Shown piece by piece: positions 60,531 to 64,000 of a DNA stretch of 64,000 bases. The first letter of the stretch is position 1. Every line of letters starts with the position of its first letter. Both the position numbers and the translations under genes were made by a program. This DNA is from Streptomyces albogriseolus (GTDB taxonomy: Bacteria > Actinomycetota > Actinomycetes > Streptomycetales > Streptomycetaceae), in the NCBI GenBank assembly GCA_014650475.1, contig BMVA01000004.1, positions 310,001-374,000 on the forward strand. Reading direction: 5' to 3'. The notes beneath the pieces were generated by a model. That model was not told the DNA's origin, searched no databases, and worked only from the letters and a program-made list of their open reading frames with translations.

Positions 60531-62496
60531 AGTGGATGGTCCGTCCCCGCTCGTCCGGCACCCCGGACTTGCGCAGGAAGTAGCTGTTGATCTGGTCGCG
60601 CCACTCACGGGCGCTGCGCAGCTGCTCCTCGAAGCGCTCGGCCACGCGGGCGTGACGTGCCGGTTCCACCAGGTCCGCGAGGCCCGCCCACACCCGGCGG
60701 GCCTCCTCGGCCTCCTCGACACCCTCGAAGTGGGTGTCGTAGATGTGCTGGATCACCGTCTTCCCGCCGGCCAGCACATGGCCGTACGGCACATGGTGGA
60801 AGAACAGCAGCAGCTCCTCCGGGCAGGTGTCCGGGAACTCGTACACCTCGGCCCACGGTGGGGCGTACTGCCCGGTGTACCCGGTGCCGGTCGCCGTGGA
60901 GCGGTCGACGCCGACGCCGTCCCGGTCGGCGAAGTGGTAGGTGCCCCAGGGGCTGTACTCGTAGCCGTCGACGCTCGGCCCGTAGTGGTGGCCGGGCTGC
61001 ACCATGAAGCCCACGCCGAGCGGCGCGGTGTACTTCTCGTACGTCGTCCAGGAGCCGTCCAGCACCGCGTGCAGCCCTTCGGCCAGCCGCTCCGGTGCCC
61101 CAGGGTGGGTCAGCGCGATCCACTCGTCGAGGACGGCCCGTGGATCCGCCGCCGGGTCCCAGGCCAGCCGTCCGAAGGTGTAGAGGTTGGCCTGGGCGAG
61201 CGGGTGGCCGGTCCAGAACGGGTCGTCGCCCGCGTTGGACACGGCCACCAGCCCGTCCGCCAGCCGCCCGGTGCTCACCTCGCCGTCCGGCCGGAACCGC
61301 AGCACCTCGCTCCACATCGGCCCCAGCCAGCACACGTGCCGCTGCTGTCCGGTGTACTCCTGCGTGACCTGCAACTCCACCGCGAGCCGCGTGTCCGGCA
61401 TGGCGCCGATCAGCGGGGAGACCGGCTCGCGCACCTGGAAGTCCATCGGCCCGTGCTTGACCTGGAGCACCGCGTTGGGCGCGAACGCGCCGTCCAGCGG
61501 GGTGAAGTGGTCGTACGCGGCCCGTGCGCGGTCGGTCGTGCGGTCCCGCCAGTCCTGGTGGTGGTCGTAGACGAAGGCCCGCCAGTGCACCGTGCCGCCG
61601 TACGGCTCCAGCGCGGCGGCCAGCATGTTGGCGCCGTCGGCGTGCGAGCGGCCGTAGGCGAAGGGGCCGGGCTGCCCCTCCGAATCGGCCTTCACGACGT
61701 ACCCGCCGAAGTCGCCGATCTCCTCGTACACCCGGCGGGTCGCCTCCGCCCACCAGTCGCGGACGGCCTCGTCCAGCGGGTCGGCGGTGGGCAGGCCGCC
61801 CAGCACCGTGGGCGCCGCGAAGGTGACCGACAGATGGGTGCGGATGCCGTAGGGACGCAGCACGTCGGCGATCGCGGCCACGTCACCGATCCGGTCGGTG
61901 AGCAGACGCGCCTCGGTCGCGTGCACGTTCACGTTGTTGACGGCGAGGGCGTTGACTCCGCACGCGGCGAGCAGTCTGCCGTACGCCCGCACCCGGTCCA
62001 GGTCGCCGCGCGCCCTGCCGTCCGCCCAGAACAGCGAACCGCCCGCGTAGCCGCGTTCGACCTGGCCCATGACGGGGTGCACGGCGACGTTGTCCCAGTG
62101 GTCGAGCATGCGCGTGGCGTACGCCGGCCGGTGCTCCTCGCGAGCCCGTTCACCGGCGAAGGCGTCCTCGCCGAGCCGTACGACGTGGAACAGGCCGTAC
62201 AGCAGCCCGCGTCCGCCGGACGCGGTGACGGTGGTGACGCCGTCCCGACGTTCGAGCGTGAAGCTCTCGTCGTCCGGTGCGTCGGCCGCTTCGAGGACCA
62301 ACTCGGCGTCCTCGCCGCCGTCCCGCACGACCCGGCCGCCGAACCGCACACAGGCGTCGGTCAGTTCGCGGTGGACCGTGTCGGTCCACAGCCCGTCGCC
62401 GGCGCGGATCAGCGTGCGCCGGCTGCCGACCGCCCGGAACGCGGCCGGCGGCAGCCAGGCCGCGTCGAAGTCCCCCGAGTACGTCGTCCCGGTCAT
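60529..62496 (-). CDS. Alpha-glucuronidase, glycoside hydrolase family 67
   Basis: A 655-residue intracellular enzyme that removes (4-O-methyl)glucuronic acid from aldouronic acids. The family's catalytic stretches are clear: GGYVVKADSEGQPGPFAYGR (acid Glu, about residue 270) and LQVKHGPMDFQVREP (Asp and Glu, about residues 345-355). There is no signal peptide. The ATG at 62496 overlaps the preceding DUF624 stop by four bases. With GH39 it forms a xylan-oligosaccharide operon. Confidence 0.92.
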   Translation of the reverse strand: MTGTTYSGDFDAAWLPPAAFRAVGSRRTLIRAGDGLWTDTVHRELTDACVRFGGRVVRDGGEDAELVLEAADAPDDESFTLERRDGVTTVTASGGRGLLYGLFHVVRLGEDAFAGERAREEHRPAYATRMLDHWDNVAVHPVMGQVERGYAGGSLFWADGRARGDLDRVRAYGRLLAACGVNALAVNNVNVHATEARLLTDRIGDVAAIADVLRPYGIRTHLSVTFAAPTVLGGLPTADPLDEAVRDWWAEATRRVYEEIGDFGGYVVKADSEGQPGPFAYGRSHADGANMLAAALEPYGGTVHWRAFVYDHHQDWRDRTTDRARAAYDHFTPLDGAFAPNAVLQVKHGPMDFQVREPVSPLIGAMPDTRLAVELQVTQEYTGQQRHVCWLGPMWSEVLRFRPDGEVSTGRLADGLVAVSNAGDDPFWTGHPLAQANLYTFGRLAWDPAADPRAVLDEWIALTHPGAPERLAEGLHAVLDGSWTTYEKYTAPLGVGFMVQPGHHYGPSVDGYEYSPWGTYHFADRDGVGVDRSTATGTGYTGQYAPPWAEVYEFPDTCPEELLLFFHHVPYGHVLAGGKTVIQHIYDTHFEGVEEAEEARRVWAGLADLVEPARHARVAERFEEQLRSAREWRDQINSYFLRKSGVPDERGRTIH

Positions 62497-63176
62497 GCGG
62501 TGAACTCCTCCCGGGTCTCGGTGATCAACGGGCGGCCGGCGCGCAGCAGGGAGAGCAGCAGCGGGGCGGCGAGGAGGGCGGGCAGCGCCTCGGTGAGCAG
62601 CGCTGTGCCGGCGGCCGTGAGGATCAGCAGCGAGAGGGCGCCGAGAGTGGCACGGGGGTGCCTGAACAGGAAGTACGCGGCGAGGCGTGCGGTGTCCCGG
62701 GCGCGGAACGCGAACAGGGCGGTCAGCACCAGCGCGTGGGCGCCCCACAGCAGACTTCCCACGCCGGTCACGGCGAGCAGGAACGCCCACCAGCGGGGCA
62801 GTCCGGTGGCCGGGAAGTGGGTGAGGGTGAACGCGATGACCGTGAGCCAGCCGAGCAGCGGCGCCCACAGCTTCAGCGCGGGCCCGGCGCCCAGCCGCCA
62901 GCCGCGCAGGAAGACACGGGACGGGCGGAGTTCGGTGAGGTCGCCGCCGCGGTGGTGCAGGGCGTAGAGGGCCGCGGCGGCGGACGGGCCGAGGGGCAGC
63001 AGGCAGAGGGCCGCGAGCGGCAGGTTGGCGGGGTCGGGGGCGAGCAGGAAGAGGCCGGCGAGGCCCGGCGCCGCGGTGAGCAGCAGCAGGGCCTCGACGG
63101 TGACAAGGGTGTGGATCAGCGCGGCGGCCCGGGAGAGCGGGCCGGTGCCGAAGGCGTCGGCGCGTACGGTGCTCAC
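62493..63176 (-). CDS. DUF624 (YesL-like) membrane protein
   Basis: A 227-residue protein with five or six membrane helices (SRAAALIHTLVTVEALLLLT, LKLWAPLLGWLTVIAFTL, LLLAAPLLLSLL). The pattern fits DUF624, found in sugar-utilisation operons (YesL of Bacillus). Its function is unknown. The GTG at 63176 overlaps the upstream GH39 stop by four bases and its own stop overlaps GH67, so all three genes are coupled. Confidence 0.75.
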   Translation of the reverse strand: MSTVRADAFGTGPLSRAAALIHTLVTVEALLLLTAAPGLAGLFLLAPDPANLPLAALCLLPLGPSAAAALYALHHRGGDLTELRPSRVFLRGWRLGAGPALKLWAPLLGWLTVIAFTLTHFPATGLPRWWAFLLAVTGVGSLLWGAHALVLTALFAFRARDTARLAAYFLFRHPRATLGALSLLILTAAGTALLTEALPALLAAPLLLSLLRAGRPLITETREEFTA

Positions 63177-64000
63177 GCCGCCTCCCCGCCGAGCAGCCGC
63201 CGTTCGTCCCACCAGGGCGGGGTCTCGTCGTCCACCGGGGTCAGCTCCACGAGGGTGATCTCGTGGCGGGCCAGGGTGAGGACGAGGTCCGTCCGGCCGT
63301 CCTCGACGGGCAGCCGGCCGTGGCCGCGGGCGGGCTCGGACGCCTCGTGCAGCAGGTCGAGCTGCCCGGGGCGCGGGGAGCGGGGGGATCCCATGTGCCG
63401 CCAGGCGGTGTACGCGTTGCCGCGCTCCTCGTCGACGGAGGAGCGGCGCACGAACACCTCGCCGCGCCCTCCGCCGCCGACCGGGAGGGACAGGCGCAGG
63501 GTGTGCCGTTCCGGTCCGGGAGTCTCTCCCGTGGGGTCGACGGGGGCCCAGGCGAGGACGGTGATCCGGCCGTCCGCGTGCCGGGTGACCAAGTGGTCCT
63601 CGCCGCGCGCCAGTCGCTCCTCCCCCATCCGCGCCATGAACGCGTACAGATGGTAGGTCGGCTTGCGGATCTGGCGGTGGGTGAGCAGGCCGAAGCCGCC
63701 GTGGAACAGGGCGGTGGGGATGCCGGTCTCCTCGAAGACGTCGCTGAACGTCCAGTACGAGAAGGAGTCGGCGTGGTCGCCGCCCGCCGCCACCACCGGG
63801 GCGAGGTAGGCGGCGTGGAACGCGGTGTCGTGGATCAGGTTGTCGGGCCGGTAGGAGGAGTTGAACTCGGTGATGTGGACGGGCAGTCCGGCCAGGCGGG
63901 TGCCCGCAAGGGCCTTCCGCGGCTGGGCGAACTGGTCGAGCAGGGTGCTCGCCGGCGCGAGGGTCTGGTGGGTGCCGAACGGGACGGGCTGCGCGGGCCC
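63173..64000 (-). CDS. GH39 beta-xylosidase, C-terminal part
   Basis: The visible 275 residues are the C-terminal part of a GH39 enzyme; the N-terminus lies beyond the right edge. The nucleophile region HITEFNSSYRPDN (Glu near the edge) and DSFSYWTFSDVFEETGIPTA are family hallmarks. A beta-sandwich follows from about residue 120 of the visible part. It hydrolyses xylo-oligosaccharides to xylose, matching XylFGH and the GH67 enzyme of this cluster. Confidence 0.85.
   Translation of the reverse strand, partial: GPAQPVPFGTHQTLAPASTLLDQFAQPRKALAGTRLAGLPVHITEFNSSYRPDNLIHDTAFHAAYLAPVVAAGGDHADSFSYWTFSDVFEETGIPTALFHGGFGLLTHRQIRKPTYHLYAFMARMGEERLARGEDHLVTRHADGRITVLAWAPVDPTGETPGPERHTLRLSLPVGGGGRGEVFVRRSSVDEERGNAYTAWRHMGSPRSPRPGQLDLLHEASEPARGHGRLPVEDGRTDLVLTLARHEITLVELTPVDDETPPWWDERRLLGGEAA

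Overview
The window is a stretch of Streptomyces chromosome. Coding DNA has the very high third-position GC typical of the genus, GTG starts and GTGA/ATGA stop-start overlaps are common, and several landmark genes are recognisable: whiI (an aerial-hyphae sporulation regulator), hemE/hemG, rnd, fadAB, dxs, xylFGH with the ROK repressor rok7B7, and ngcEFG. The set resembles, from memory, the SCO6005-SCO6041 neighbourhood of S. coelicolor, with extra carbohydrate clusters inserted. I see no IS element, prophage, CRISPR array, rRNA or tRNA.

Layout. 1-4900: 5' part of hemG (leaves the left edge), a DUF4349 lipoprotein, a CoA-disulfide-reductase-like flavoprotein, a non-coding block of ~160-bp tandem repeats, a small hypothetical gene and a rhomboid protease. 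4987-12457: carbohydrate cluster 1 (GH43 enzyme, LacI regulator, CocE/NonD hydrolase, ABC importer without ATPase). 12737-17103: core genes hemE, DUF3000, whiI and rnd. 17196-20053: trkA-trkH potassium uptake. 20076-26763: mannoside cluster (ABC importer diverging from GH2 beta-mannosidase and a LacI regulator). 27042-43387: genes suggesting assembly of a cell-surface phosphoglycan (XcbB/Asp2-like protein, two Stealth phosphotransferases, an accessory protein, an SGNH esterase, two related repeat proteins and an LCP ligase), interrupted by fadAB. 43491-47535: small NYN protein, amino-acid permease and dxs. 47744-64000: xylose and amino-sugar region (xylFGH, rok7B7, ngcEFG, GH92 mannosidase, then GH67 alpha-glucuronidase, a DUF624 membrane protein and a GH39 xylosidase cut by the right edge).

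How the genes fit together. The carbohydrate clusters cover three polymers. The xylan side chains and backbone are served by GH43, GH67, GH39 and XylFGH; mannosides by GH2 and its ABC importer; N-glycan or chitin-type sugars by GH92 and NgcEFG. Three of the four ABC systems have a binding protein and two permeases but no ATPase, as expected when the shared MsiK ATPase serves them. Operator-like palindromes lie in most of the divergent control regions, and a DasR-like element overlaps a promoter facing ngcE. The most interesting part is the 27-43 kb glycopolymer locus: I infer a wall-anchored sugar-phosphate polymer, but its structure cannot be read from the sequence.
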